Source of the DNA: Hydractinia symbiolongicarpus | Taxonomy: Eukaryota; Cnidaria; Hydrozoa; Anthoathecata; Hydractiniidae | Assembly (NCBI RefSeq): GCF_029227915.1 | Contig: NC_079881.1 | Span: 26,389,501-26,453,500, forward strand | Direction of reading: 5' to 3' | DNA length: 64,000 bases | In this document: piece by piece, positions 47,375 through 62,300 of the stretch | Position numbering within the stretch: position 1 is the stretch's first letter | Layout: every line of letters begins with the position of its first letter | Program-made: the position numbers and the translations under genes | The notes under the pieces: generated by a model | The model's database searches: none | The model's input: the letters and a program-made list of their open reading frames with translations, nothing else | What the model was told of the DNA's origin: nothing

Positions 47375-50300
47375 CACTGAATAAAAGAAGTTTAATCGCA
47401 GGCAAACGAAAACCCGCCATTTCCCGTAAATCCCGGGCTTGGCCCGTATAGTCAAAAGTATACAAAGAAAGTACCCAGGGAGTAAACTCATTTCCCGAAC
47501 GATTTTTTATATTATTTTTTCACCACTAAAACGCAGGAGACTTGTAGTTTTTAAAAATGTTTTCATTTTTGATGGGACGCTGAATAAAAGAAGTTTAATC
47601 GCCGGCAAACAAAAACCCGCGATTTCCCGTAAATCCCGGACTCGGCCCGTATAGTCAAAAGTATACAAAGAAAGTACCCAGGGAGTAAACTCATTTCCCG
47701 AACGATTTTTTAAATTATTTTTTCACCACTAAAACGCATGAGACTTGTAGTTTTTAAAAAATGTTTTCATTTTTGATGACACGCTTAATGAAAGAAGTTT
47801 AATCGCCGGCAAACGAAAACCAGCGATTTCCCCTAAATCCAGGGCTTGGCCCGTGTAGTCGAATGTATGCAAAGAAAGTACCCAGGGAGTAAACTCATTT
47901 CCCGAACGATTTTTTAAATTTTTTTTTCACCACCAAAACGCATGAGACATGTAGTTTTCAAAAATGTTTTCATTTTTAATGAGACGCTTAATGAAAGAGG
48001 TTTAATCGCCGGTAAACGAAAACCCGCGATTTCCCGTAAATCCCGGGCTTGTCCCGTATAGTCGAATGTATACAAAGAAAGTACCCTGTGAGTAAACTCA
48101 TTTCCAGAACGATGTTTTAAATTATCTTTTCACCACTAAAGCCCATGAGACTTGTAGTTTTTAAAAAATGTTTTCATTTTTGATGAGACGCTTAATGAAA
48201 GAAGTTTAATCGCCGGCAAACGAAAACCAGCGATTTCCCCTAAATCCAGGGCTTGGCCCGTGTAGTCGAATGTATGCAAAGAAAGTACCCAGGGAGTAAA
48301 CTCATTTCCCGAACGATTTTTTAAATTATTTTTTCACCACTAAAACGCATGAGACTTGTAGTTTTCAGAAATGTTTTCATTTTTGATGAGACGCTTAATG
48401 AAAGTGGTTTAATCGCCGGCAAACGAAAACCCGCGATTTCCCGTAAATCCCGGGCTTGGCCATTATAGTCGAATGTATACAAAGAAAGTACCCTGTGAGT
48501 AAACTCATTTCCAAAACGATTTTTTAAATTATCTTTTCACCACTAAAACGCATGAGACTTGTAGTTTTCAAAAATGTTTTCATTTTTGATGAGACACTGA
48601 ATAAAAGAAGTTTAATCGCCGGCAAACGAAAACCCGCCATTTCCCGTAAATCCCGGGCTTGGCCCGTATAGTCAAAAGTATACAAAGAAAGTACCCAGGG
48701 AGTAAACTCATTTCCCGAACGATTTTTTATATTTTTTTTTCAACACTAAAACGCATGAGACTTGTAGTTTTTAAAAATGTTTTCATTTTTGATGGGACGC
48801 TGAATAAAAGAAGTTTAATCGCCGGCAAACAAAAACCCGCGATTTCCCGTAAATCCCGGACTCGGCCCGTATAGTCAAAAGTATACAAAGAAAGTACCCA
48901 GGGAGTAAACTCATTTCCCGAACGATTTTTTAAATTATTTTTTCACCACTAAAACGCATGAGACTTGTAGTTTTTAAAAAATGTTTTCATTTTTGATGAG
49001 ACGCTTGATGAAAGAAGTTTAATCGCCGGCAAACGAAAACCAGCGATTTCCCGTAAATCCAGGGCTTGGCCCGTGTAGCCGAATGTATGCAAAGAAAGTA
49101 CCCAGGGAGTAAACTCATTTCCCGAACGATTTTTTAAATTTTTTTTTCACCACCAAAACGCATGAGACTTGTAGTTTTTAAAAATGTTTTCATTTTTGAT
49201 GAGACGCTTAATGAAAGAGGTTTAATCGCCGTCAAACGAAAACCCGCGATTTCCCGTAAATCCCGGGCTTGGCCCGTATAGTCGAATGTATACAAAGAAA
49301 AAGACCTGTGAGTAAACTCATTTCCAGAACGATTTTTTAAATTACTTTTTTACCACTAAAACGCATAACACTTGTAGCTTTCAAAAATGTTTTCATTTTT
49401 GATGAGACGGTGAATAAAAGAAGTTTAATCGCCGGCAAACGAAAATCCGCGATTTCCTGTAAATCCCGGGCTTGGCTCGTATAGTCAAAAGTATACAAAG
49501 AAAGTACACAGGGAGTAAACTCATTTCCCGAACGATTTTTTAAATTTTTTTTTCACCACTTAAACGCATGAGACATGTAGTTTTCAAAAATGTTTTCATT
49601 TTTAATGAGACGCTTAATGAAAGAGGTTTAATCGCCGGTAAACGAAAACCCGCGATTTCCCGTAAATCCCGGGCTTGTCCCGTATAGTCGAATGTATACA
49701 AAGAAAGTACCCTGTGAGTAAACTCATTTCCAGAACGATGTTTTAAATTATCTTTTCACCACTAAAGCCCATGAGACTTGTAGTTTTTAAAAAATGTTTT
49801 CATTTTTGATGAGACGCTTAATGAAAGAAGTTTAATCGCCGGCAAACGAAAACCAGCGATTTCCCCTAAATCCAGGGCTTGGCCCGTGTAGTCGAATGTA
49901 TCCAAAGAAAGTACCCAGGGAGTAAACTCATTTCCCGAATGATTTTTTAAATTATTTTTTCACCACTAAAACGCATGAGACTTGTAGTTTTCAGAAATGT
50001 TTTCATTTTTGATGAGACGCTTAATGAAAGTGGTTTAATCGCCGGCAAACGAAAACCCGCGATTTCCCGTAAATCCCGGGCTTGGCCATTATAGTCGAAT
50101 GTATACAAAGAAAGTACCCTGTGAGTAAACTCATTTCCAAAACGATTTTTTAAATTATCTTTTCACCACTAAAACGCATGAGACTTGTAGTTTTCAAAAA
50201 TGTTTTCATTTTTGATGAGACACTGAATAAAAGAAGTTTAATCGCCGGCAAACGAAAACCCGCCATTTCCCGTAAATCCCGGGCTTGGCCCGTATAGTCA

Positions 50301-50478
50301 AAAGTATACAAAGAAAGTACCCAGGGAGTAAACTCATTTCCCGAACGATTTTTTATATTATTTTTTCACCACTAAAACGCATGAGACTTGTAGTTTTTAA
50401 AAATGTTTTCATTTTTGATGGGACGCTGAATAAAAGAAGTTTAATCGCCGGCAAACAAAAACCCGCGATTTCCCGTAA
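47375..50478. repeat. Satellite block duplicated at 59356-62459 (offset 11981 bp)
   Basis: The match begins just before a private CGCAGGCAAACG variant (47398 and 59379) and ends near 50478, where CCCAGGCTTGGCGCATATAG replaces CCCGGACTCGG. Other shared markers are CGCAGGAGACTTG, TTTTTGATGACACGC, TTTTTTTTCAACACT and GACGCTTGATG. The offset equals 59 monomers. Few differences are visible, for example GAATGTATGC versus GAATCTATGC. Confidence 0.85.
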
Positions 50479-51959
50479 AACCCAGGCTTGGCGCATATAG
50501 TTGAATGTATATAAAGAAAGTACCCAAGGAGTAAACTGATTTCCCGAACGATTTTTCAAATTATTTCTGCACCACTAGAACGAATGAGACTTGTAGTTTT
50601 CAAAAATGTTTTCATTTTTAAAGAGACGCTTAATGAAAGAGGTTTAATCGCCGGTAAACGAAAACCCGCGATTTCCCGTAAATCCCGGGCTTGGCCCGTA
50701 TAGTCGAATGTATACAAAGAAAGTACCCTGTGAGTAAACTCATTTCCAGAACGATGTTTTAAATTATCTTTTCACCACTAAAGCCCAGGAGACTTGTAGT
50801 TTTCAAAAATGTTTTCATTTTTGATGAGACGCTTAATGAAAGAGGTTTAATCGCTGTCAAACGAAAACCTGCGATTTCCCGTAAATCCCGGGCTTGGCCC
50901 GTATAGTCGAATGTATACAAAGAAAAAGACCTGTGAGTAAACTCATTTCCAGAATGATTTTTTAAATTACTTTTTCACCACTAAAACGCATAACACTTGT
51001 AGCTTTCAAAAATGTTTTCATTTTTGATGAGACGGTGAATAAAAGAAGTTTAATCGCCGGCAAACGAAAATCCGCGATTTCCTGTAAATCCCGGGCTTGG
51101 CTCGTATAGTCAAAAGTATACAAAGAAAGTACACAGGGAGTAAACTCATTTCCCGAACGATTTTTTAAATTTTTTTTTCACCACCAAAACGCATGAGACT
51201 TGTAGTTTTTAAAAATGTTTTCATTTTTGATGAGACGGTTAATGAAAGAGGTTTAATCGCCGGCAAACAAAAACCCGCGATTTCCCGTAAATCCCGGACT
51301 CGGCCCGTATAGTCAAAAGTATACAAAGAAAGTACCCAGGGAGTAAACTCATTTCCCGAACGATTTTTTAAATTATTTTTTCACCACTAAAACGCATGAG
51401 ACTTGTAGTTTTTAAAAAATGTTTTCATTTTTGATGAGACGCTTGATGAAAGAAGTTTAATCGCCGGCAAACGAAAACCAGCGATTTCCCGTAAATCCAG
51501 GGCTTGGCCCATGTAGCCGAATGTATGCAAAGAAAGTACCCAGGGAGTAAACTCATTTCCCGAACGATTTTTTAAATTTTTTTTTCACCACCAAAACGCA
51601 TGAGACTTGTAGTTTTCAAAAATGTTTTCATTTTTGATGAGACGCTTAATGAAAGAGGTTTAATCGCCGTCAAACGAAAACCCGCGATTTCCCGTAAATC
51701 CCGGGCTTGGCCCGTATAGTCGAATGTATACAAAGAAAAAGACCTGTGAGTAAACTCATTTCCAGAACGATTTTTTAAATTACTTTTTTACCACTAAAAC
51801 GCATAACACTTGTAGCTTTCAAAAATGTTTTCATTTTTGATGAGACGGTGAATAAAAGAAGTTTAATCGCCGGCAAACGAAAATCCGCGATTTCCTGTAA
51901 ATCCCGGGCTTGGCTCGTATAGTCAAAAGTATACAAAGAAAGTACACAGGGAGTAAACT

Positions 51960-54620
51960 CATTTCCCGAACGATTTTTTAAATTTTTTTTTCACCACCAA
52001 AACGCATGAGACTTGTAGTTTTTAAAAATGTTTTCATTTTTGATGAGACGCTTAATGAAAGAGGTTTAATCGCCGTCAAACGAAAACCCGCGATTTCCCG
52101 TAAATCCCGGGCTTGGCCCGTATAGTCGAATGTATACAAAGAAAAAGACCTGTGAGTAAACTCATTTCCAGAACGATTTTTTAAATTACTTTTTTACCAC
52201 TAAAACGCATAACACTTGTAGCTTTCAAAAATGTTTTCATTTTTGATGAGACGGTGAATAAAAGAAGTTTAATCGCCGGCAAACGAAAATCCGCGATTTC
52301 CTGTAAATCCCGGGCTTGGCTCGTATAGTCAAAAGTATACAAAGAAAGTACACAGGGAGTAAACTCATTTCCCGAACGATTTTTTAAATTTTTTTTTCAC
52401 CACTTAAACGCATGAGACATGTAGTTTTCAAAAATGTTTTCATTTTTAATGAGACGCTTAATGAAAGAGGTTTAATCGCCGGTAAACGAAAACCCGCGAT
52501 TTCCCGTAAATCCCGGGCTTGTCCCGTATAGTCGAATGTATACAAAGAAAGTACCCTGTGAGTAAACTCATTTCCAGAACGATGTTTTAAATTATCTTTT
52601 CACCACTAAAGCCCATGAGACTTGTAGTTTTTAAAAAATGTTTTCATTTTTGATGAGACGCTTAATGAAAGAAGTTTAATCGCCGGCAAACGAAAACCAG
52701 CGATTTCCCCTAAATCCAGGGCTTGGCCCGTGTAGTCGAATGTATCCAAAGAAAGTACCCAGGGAGTAAACTCATTTCCCGAATGATTTTTTAAATTATT
52801 TTTTCACCACTAAAACGCATGAGACTTGTAGTTTTCAGAAATGTTTTCATTTTTGATGAGACGCTTAATGAAAGTGGTTTAATCGCCGGCAAACGAAAAC
52901 CCGCGATTTCCCGTAAATCCCGGGCTTGGCCATTATAGTCGAATGTATACAAAGAAAGTACCCTGTGAGTAAACTCATTTCCAAAACGATTTTTTAAATT
53001 ATCTTTTCACCACTAAAACGCATGAGACTTGTAGTTTTCAAAAATGTTTTCATTTTTGATGAGACACTGAATAAAAGAAGTTTAATCGCCGGCAAACGAA
53101 AACCCGCCATTTCCCGTAAATCCCGGGCTTGGCCCGTATAGTCAAAAGTATACAAAGAAAGTACCCAGGGAGTAAACTCATTTCCCGAACGATTTTTTAT
53201 ATTATTTTTTCACCACTAAAACGCATGAGACTTGTAGTTTTTAAAAATGTTTTCATTTTTGATGGGACGCTGAATAAAAGAAGTTTAATCGCCGGCAAAC
53301 AAAAACCCGCGATTTCCCGTAAATCCCGGACTCGGCCCGTATAGTCAAAAGTATACAAAGAAAGTACCCAGGGAGTAAACTCATTTCCCGAACGATTTTT
53401 TAAATTATTTTTTCACCACTAAAACGCATGAGACTTGTAGTTTTTAAAAAATGTTTTCATTTTTGATGAGACGCTTGATGAAAGAAGTTTAATCGCCGGC
53501 AAACGAAAACCAGCGATTTCCCGTAAATCCAGGGCTTGGCCCATGTAGCCGAATGTATGCAAAGAAAGTACCCAGGGAGTAAACTCATTTCCCGAACGAT
53601 TTTTTAAATTTTTTTTTCACCACCAAAACGCATGAGACTTGTAGTTTTCAAAAATGTTTTCATTTTTGATGAGACGCTTAATGAAAGAGGTTTAATCGCC
53701 GTCAAACGAAAACCCGCGATTTCCCGTAAATCCCGGGCTTGGCCCGTATAGTCGAATGTATACAAAGAAAAAGACCTGTGAGTAAACTCATTTCCAGAAC
53801 GATTTTTTAAATTACTTTTTTACCACTAAAACGCATAACACTTGTAGCTTTCAAAAATGTTTTCATTTTTGATGAGACGGTGAATAAAAGAAGTTTAATC
53901 GCCGGCAAACGAAAATCCGCGATTTCCTGTAAATCCCGGGCTTGGCTCGTATAGTCAAAAGTATACAAAGAAAGTACACAGGGAGTAAACTCATTTCCCG
54001 AACGATTTTTTAAATTTTTTTTTCACCACTTAAACGCATGAGACTTGTAGTTTTCAAACTTGTTTTTATTTTTGATGAGACGCTGAATAAAAGAAGTTTA
54101 ATCGCCGGCAAACGAAAACCCGCGATTTCCCGTAAATCCCGGACTCGGCCCGTATAGTCAAAAGTATACAAAGAAAGTACCCAGGGAGTAAACGCATTTC
54201 CCAAACGATTTTTTAAATTATTATTTCACCACTAAAGCCCATGAGACTTGTAGTTTTTAAAAATGTTTTTATTTTTGATGAGACGCTGAATAAAAGAAGT
54301 TTAATCGCCGGCAAACGAAAACCCGCGATTTCCCGTAAATCTCGGACTCGGCCCGTATAGTCAAAAGTATACAAAGAAAGTACCCAGGGAGTAAACTCAT
54401 TTCCCGAACGATTTTTTAAATTATTTTTTCACCACCAAAACGCATGAGACTTGTAGTTTTCAGAAATGTTTTCATTTTTGATGAGACGCTTAATGAAAGT
54501 GGTTTAATCGCCGGCAAACGAAAACCCGCGATTTCCCGTAAATCCCGGGCTTGGCCCGTATAGTCGAATGTATACAAAGAAAGTACCCTGTGAGTAAACT
54601 CATTTCCAAAACGATTTTTT
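51960..54620. repeat. Satellite block duplicated at 61097-63760 (offset 9137 bp)
   Basis: From about 51960 this segment aligns with 61097 onward at 9137 bp, 45 monomers. Near 54440-54650 the offset drops to about 8935, one monomer less, at the TTGTTGTTTTC variant. The later copy then follows 54650-55065 to the window end. The first copy also matches 49116-50478 at an offset of 2844 bp (14 monomers), so the region from 50.5 to 52.0 kb is extra relative to the later copy. Confidence 0.78.
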
Positions 54621-57600
54621 AAATTATCTTTTCACCACTAAAACGCATGAGACTTGTTGTTTTCAAAAATGTTTTCATTTTTGATGGGACGCTGAATAAA
54701 AGAAGTTTAATCGCCGGCAAACAAAAACCCGCAATTTTCCGTAAATCCCGGACTCGGCCCGTATAGTCAAAAGTATACAAAGAAAGTACCCAGGGAGTAA
54801 ACTCATTTCCCGAACGATTTTTTAAATTATTTATTCACCACTAAAACGCATGAGACTTGTAGTTTTTAAAAAATGTTTTTATTTTTGATGAGACGCTTAA
54901 TGAAAGAAGTTTAATCGCCGGCAAACGAAAACAAGCGATTTCCCCTAAATCCAGGGCTTGGCCCGTGTAGTCGAATGTATGCAAAGAAAGTACCCAGGGA
55001 GTAAACTCATTTCCCGAACGATTTTTTAAATTTTTTTTTCACCACCAAAACGCATGAGACTTGTAGCTTTCAAAAATGTTTTCATTTTTAATGAGACGCT
55101 TAATGAAAGAGGTTTAATCGCCGGTAAACGAAAACCCGCGATTTCCCGTAAATTCAGGGTTTGTCCCGTATAGTCGAATGTATACAAAGAAAGTACCCTG
55201 TGAGTAAACTCATTTCCAGAACGATGTTTTAAATTATCTTTTCACCACTAAAGCCCATGCGACTTGTAGTTTTTAAAAATATTTTCATTTTTGATGAGAC
55301 GCTGAATAAAAGAAGTTTAATCGCCGGCAAACGAAAACCCGCGATTTCCCGTAAATCCCGTACTCGGCCCGTATAGTGAAAAGTCTACAAAGAAAGTACC
55401 CAGGGAGTAAACTCATTTCCCGAACGATTTTTTAAATTATTTTTTCACCACTAAAACGCATGAGACTTGTAGTTTTCAAAAATGTTTTCATTTTTGATGA
55501 GACGCTTAATGAAAGAGGTTTAATCGCCGGCAAACGAAAACCAGCGATTTCCCCTAAATCCAGGGCTTGCCCGTGTAGTCGAATGTTTGCAAAGAAAGTA
55601 CCCAGGGAGTAAACTCATTTCCCGAACGATTTTTTAAATTTTTTTTTCACCACTAAAACGCATGAGACTTGTAGTTTTCAAAAATATTTCCATTTTTGAT
55701 GAGACTCTTAATGAAAGAGGTTTAATCGCCGGCAAACAAAAACCCGCGATTTCCCGTAAATCCCGGGCTGAGCCCGTATAGTGGAATGCATACAAAGAAA
55801 AAGCCCTGTGAGTAAACTCATTTCCAGAACGATTTTTAAATTACTTTTTCACCACTAAAACGCATAACACTTGTGGTTTTGAAAAATGTTTTCATTTGTG
55901 ATGAGACGCTGAATAAAAGAAGTTTAATCGCCGGCAAACGAAAACCCGCGATTTCCCGTAAATCCCGGGCTTGGCTCGTATAGTCAAAAGTATACAAAGA
56001 AAGTACACAGTGAGTAAACTCATTTCCCGAACGATTTTTTAAATTTTTTTTCACCACTAAAACACATGAGACTTGTAGTTTTCAAACTTGTTTTCATTTT
56101 TGATGAGACGCTGAATAAAAGAAGTTTAATCGCCGGCAAACGAAAACCCGCGATTTCCCGTAAATCCCAGGCTTGGCCCGTATAGTTGAATGTATACAAA
56201 GAAAGTACACAAGAAGTAAACTGATTTCCCGAACGATTTTTCAAATTATTTCTGCACCACTAGAACGAATGAGACTTGTAGTTTTCAAAAATGTTTTCAT
56301 TTTTAATAAGACGATTAATGAAAGAGGTTTAATCGCCGGTAAACGAAAACCCGCGATTTCCCGTAAATCCCGGGCTTGTCCCGTATAGTCGAATGTATAC
56401 AAAGAAAGTACCCTGTGAGTAAACTCATTTCCAGAACGATGTTTTAAATTATTTTTTCACCACTAAAACACATGAGACTTGTAGTTTTCAAAAATGTTTT
56501 CATTTTTGATGAGACGCTTAATGAAAGAGGTTTAATCGCCGGCAAACGAAAACCCGCGATTTCCCGTAAATCCCGGGCTTGGCCCGTATAGTCGAATGTA
56601 TCCAAAGAAAAAGCCCTGTGAGTAAACTCATTTCCAGAACGATTTTTTAAATTACTTTTTCACCACTAAAACACATGAGACTTGTGGTTTTCAAAAATGT
56701 TTTCATTTTTGATGAGACGCTGAATAAAAGAAGTTTAATCGCCGGCAAACGAAAACCCGCGATTTCCCGTAAATCCCGTCCTTGGCCCGTATAGTTGAAT
56801 GTATACAAAGAAAAAGCCCTGTGAGTAAACTCATTTCCAGAACGATTTTTTAAATTACTTTTTCACCACTAAAACGCATAACACTTGTGGTTTTCAAAAA
56901 TGTTTTCATTTTTGATGAGACGCTGAATAAAAGAAGTTTAATCGCCGGCAAACGAAAACCCGCGATTTCCCGTAAATCCCGGGCTTGGCACGTATAGTCA
57001 AAAGTATACAAAGAAAGTACACAGGGAGTAAACTCATTTCCCGAACGATTTTTTAAATTTTTTTTTCACCACTAAAACACATGAGACTTGTAGTTTTTAA
57101 AAATGTTTTTATTTTTGATAAGACGCTGAATAAAAGAAGTTTAATCGCCGGCAAACGAAAACCCGCGATTTCCCGTAAATCTCGGACTCGGCCCGTATAG
57201 TCAAAAGTATACAAAGAAAGTACCCAGGGAGTAAACTCATTTCCCGAACGATTTTTTAAATTATTTTTTCACCACTAAAACGCATGAGACTTATAGTTTT
57301 CAAACTTGTTTTCATTTTTGATGAGACGCTGAATAAAAGAAGTTTAATCGCCGGCAAACGAAAACCCGCGATTTCCCGTAAATCCCAGGCTTGGCCCGTA
57401 TAGTTGAATGTATACAAAGAAAGTACACAAGGAGTAAACTGATTTCCCGAACGATTTTTCAAATTATTTCTGCACCACTAGAACGAATGAGACTTGTAGT
57501 TTTCAAAAATGTTTTCATTTTTAATGAGACGATTAATGAAAGAGGCTTAATCGCCGGTAAACGAAAACCCGCGATTTCCCGTAAATCCCGGGCTTGTCCC

Positions 57601-59355
57601 GTATAGTCGAATGTATACAAAGAAAGTACCCTGTGAGTAAACTCAATTCCAGAACGATGTTTTAAATTATTTTTTCACCACTAAAACACATGAGACTTGT
57701 AGTTTTCAAAAATGTTTTCATTTTTGATGAGACGCTTAATGAAAGAGGTTTAATCGCCGGCAAACGAAAACCCGCGATTTCCCGTAAATCCCGGGCTTGG
57801 CCCGTATAGTCGAATGTATCCAAAGAAAAAGCCCTGTGAGTAAACTCATTTCCAGAACGATTTTTTAAATTACTTTTTCACCACTAAAACGCATAACACT
57901 TGTGGTTTTCAAAAATAATTTCATTTTTGATGAGACGCTGAATAAAAGAAGTTTAATCGCCGGCAAACGAAAACCCGCGATTTCCCGTAAATCCCGGGCT
58001 TAGCACGTATAGTCAAAAGTATACAAAGAAAGTACACAGGGAGTAAACTCATTTCCCGAACGATTTTTTAAATTTTTTTTTCACCACTAGAACACATGAG
58101 ACTTGTAGTTTTCAAACTTGTTTTCATTTTTGATGAGACGCTGAATAAAAGAAGTTTAATCGCCGGCAAACGAAAATCCGCGATTTCCCGTAAATCCCAG
58201 GCTTGGCCCGTATAGATGAATGTATACAAAGAAAGTACACAAGGAGTAAACTGATTTCCCGAACGATTTTTCAAATTATTTCTGCACCACTAGAACGAAT
58301 GAGACTTGTAGTTTTCAAAAATGTTTTCATTTTTAATGAGACGCTTAATGAAAGAGGCTTAATTGCCGGTAAACGAAAACCCGCGATTTCCCGTAAATCC
58401 GGGCTTGTCCCGTATAGTCAAATGTATACAAAGAAAGTACCCTGTGAGTAAACTCATTTCCAGAACGATGTTTTAAATTATCTTTTCACCACTAAAGCCC
58501 ATGAGACTTGTAGTTTTTAAAAATGTTTTTATTTTTGATGAGACGCTGAATAAAAGAAGTTTAATCGCTGGCAAACGAAAACCCGCGATTTCCCGTAAAT
58601 CTCGGACTCGGCCCGTATAGTCAAAAGTATACAAAGAAAGTACCCAGGGAGTAAACTCATTTCCCGAACGATTTTTTAAATTATTTTTTCACCACTAAAA
58701 CGCATGAGACTTGTAGTTTTCAAAAATGTTTTCATTTTTAATGAGACGCTTAATGAAAGAGGTTTAATCGCCGGTAAACGAAAACCCGCGATTTCCCGTA
58801 AATCCCGGGCTTGTCCCGTATAGTCGAATGTATACAAAGAAAGTACCCTGTGAGTAAACTCATTTCCAGAACGATGTTTTAAATTATCTTTTCACCACTA
58901 AAGCCCAGGAGACTTGTATTTTTTAAAAATGTTTTCATTTTTGATGAGACGCTGAATAAAAGAAGTTTAATCGCCGGCAAACGAAAACCCGCGATTTCCC
59001 GTAAATCCCGGACTCAACCCGTATAGGCAAAAGTATACAAAGAAAGTAGCCAGGGAGTAAACGCATTTCCCAAACGATTTTTTAAATTATTATTTCACCA
59101 CTAAAGCCCATGAGACTTGTAGTTTTTAAAAATGTTTTTATTTTTGATGAGACGCTGAATAAAAGAAGTTTAATCGCCGGCAAACGAAAACCCGCGATTT
59201 ACCGTAAATCTCGGACTCGGCCCGTATAGTCAAAAGTATACAAAGAAAGTACCCAGGGAGTAAACTCATTTCCCGAACGATTTTTTAAATTATTTTTTCA
59301 CCACTAAAACGCATGAGACTTGTAGTTTTCAGAAATGTTTTCATTTTTGATGAGA

Positions 59356-62300
59356 CACTGAATAAAAGAAGTTTAATCGCAGGCAAACGAAAACCCGCCA
59401 TTTCCCGTAAATCCCGGGCTTGGCCCGTATAGTCAAAAGTATACAAAGAAAGTACCCAGGGAGTAAACTCATTTCCCGAACGATTTTTTATATTATTTTT
59501 TCACCACTAAAACGCAGGAGACTTGTAGTTTTTAAAAATGTTTTCATTTTTGATGGGACGCTGAATAAAAGAAGTTTAATCGCCGGCAAACAAAAACCCG
59601 CGATTTCCCGTAAATCCCGGACTCGGCCCGTATAGTCAAAAGTATACAAAGAAAGTACCCAGGGAGTAAACTCATTTCCCGAACGATTTTTTAAATTATT
59701 TTTTCACCACTAAAACGCATGAGACTTGTAGTTTTTAAAAAATGTTTTCATTTTTGATGACACGCTTAATGAAAGAAGTTTAATCGCCGGCAAACGAAAA
59801 CCAGCGATTTCCCCTAAATCCAGGGCTTGGCCCGTGTAGTCGAATCTATGCAAAGAAAGTACCCAGGGAGTAAACTCATTTCCCGAACGATTTTTTAAAT
59901 TTTTTTTTCACCACCAAAACGCATGAGACATGTAGTTTTCAAAAATGTTTTCATTTTTAATGAGACGCTTAATGAAAGAGGTTTAATCGCCGGTAAACGA
60001 AAACCCGCGATTTCCCGTAAATCCCGGGCTTGTCCCGTATAGTCGAATGTATACAAAGAAAGTACCCTGTGAGTAAACTCATTTCCAGAACGATGTTTTA
60101 AATTATCTTTTCACCACTAAAGCCCATGAGACTTGTAGTTTTTAAAAAATGTTTTCATTTTTGATGAGACGCTTAATGAAAGAAGTTTAATCGCCGGCAA
60201 ACGAAAACCAGCGATTTCCCCTAAATCCAGGGCTTGGCCCGTGTAGTCGAATGTATGCAAAGAAAGTACCCAGGGAGTAAACTCATTTCCCGAACGATTT
60301 TTTAAATTATTTTTTCACCACTAAAACGCATGAGACTTGTAGTTTTCAGAAATGTTTTCATTTTTGATGAGACGCTTAATGAAAGTGGTTTAATCGCCGG
60401 CAAACGAAAACCCGCGATTTCCCGTAAATCCCGGGCTTGGCCATTATAGTCGAATGTATACAAAGAAAGTACCCTGTGAGTAAACTCTTTTCCAAAACGA
60501 TTTTTTAAATTATCTTTTCACCACTAAAACGCATGAGACTTGTAGTTTTCAAAAATGTTTTCATTTTTGATGAGACACTGAATAAAAGAAGTTTAATCGC
60601 CGGCAAACGAAAACCCGCCATTTCCCGTAAATCCCGGGCTTGGCCCGTATAGTCAAAAGTATACAAAGAAAGTACCCAGGGAGTAAACTCATTTCCCGAA
60701 CGATTTTTTATATTTTTTTTTCAACACTAAAACGCATGAGACTTGTAGTTTTTAAAAATGTTTTCATTTTTGATGGGACGCTGAATAAAAGAAGTTTAAT
60801 CGCCGGCAAACAAAAACCCGCGATTTCCCGTAAATCCCGGACTCGGCCCGTATAGTCAAAAGTATACAAAGAAAGTACCCAGGGAGTAAACTCATTTCCC
60901 GAACGATTTTTTAAATTATTTTTTCACCACTAAAACGCATGAGACTTGTAGTTTTTAAAAAATGTTTTCATTTTTGATGAGACGCTTGATGAAAGAAGTT
61001 TAATCGCCGGCAAACGAAAACCAGCGATTTCCCGTAAATCCAGGGCTTGGCCCGTGTAGCCGAATGTATGCAAAGAAAGTACCCAGGGAGTAAACTCATT
61101 TCCCGAACGATTTTTTAAATTTTTTTTTCACCACCAAAACGCATGAGACTTGTAGTTTTTAAAAATGTTTTCATTTTTGATGAGACGCTTAATGAAAGAG
61201 GTTTAATCGCCGTCAAACGAAAACCCGCAATTTCCCGTAAATCCCGGGCTTGGCCCGTATAGTCGAATGAATACAAAGAAAAAGACCTGTGAGTAAACTC
61301 ATTTCCAGAACGATTTTTTAAATTACTTTTTTACCACTAAAACGCATAACACTTGTAGCTTTCAAAAATGTTTTCATTTTTGATGAGACGGTGAATAAAA
61401 GAAGTTTAATCGCCGGCAAACGAAAATCCGCGATTTCCTGTAAATCCCGGGCTTGGCTCGTATAGTCAAAAGTATACAAAGAAAGTACACAGGGAGTAAA
61501 CTCATTTCCCGAACGATTTTTTAAATTTTTTTTTCACCACTTAAACGCATGAGACATGTAGTTTTCAAAAATGTTTTCATTTTTAATGAGACGCTTAATG
61601 AAAGAGGTTTAATCGCCGGTAAACGAAAACCCGCGATTTCCCGTAAATCCCGGGCTTGTCCCGTATAGTCGAATGTATACAAAGAAAGTACCCTGTGAGT
61701 AAACTCATTTCCAGAACGATGTTTTAAATTATCTTTTCACCACTAAAGCCCATGAGACTTGTAGTTTTTAAAAAATGTTTTCATTTTTGATGAGACGCTT
61801 AATGAAAGAAGTTTAATCGCCGGCAAACGAAAACCAGCGATTTCCCCTAAATCCAGGGCTTGGCCCGTGTAGTCGAATGTATCCAAAGAAAGTACCCAGG
61901 GAGTAAACTCATTTCCCGAATGATTTTTTAAATTATTTTTTCACCACTAAAACGCATGAGACTTGTAGTTTTCAGAAATGTTTTCATTTTTGATGAGACG
62001 CTTAATGAAAGTGGTTTAATCGCCGGCAAACGAAAACCCGCGATTTCCCGTAAATCCCGGGCTTGGCCATTATAGTCGAATGTATACAAAGAAAGTACCC
62101 TGTGAGTAAACTCATTTCCAAAACGATTTTTTAAATTATCTTTTCACCACTAAAACGCATGAGACTTGTAGTTTTCAAAAATGTTTTCATTTTTGATGAG
62201 ACACTGAATAAAAGAAGTTTAATCGCCGGCAAACGAAAACCCGCCATTTCCCGTAAATCCCGGGCTTGGCCCGTATAGTCAAAAGTATACAAAGAAAGTA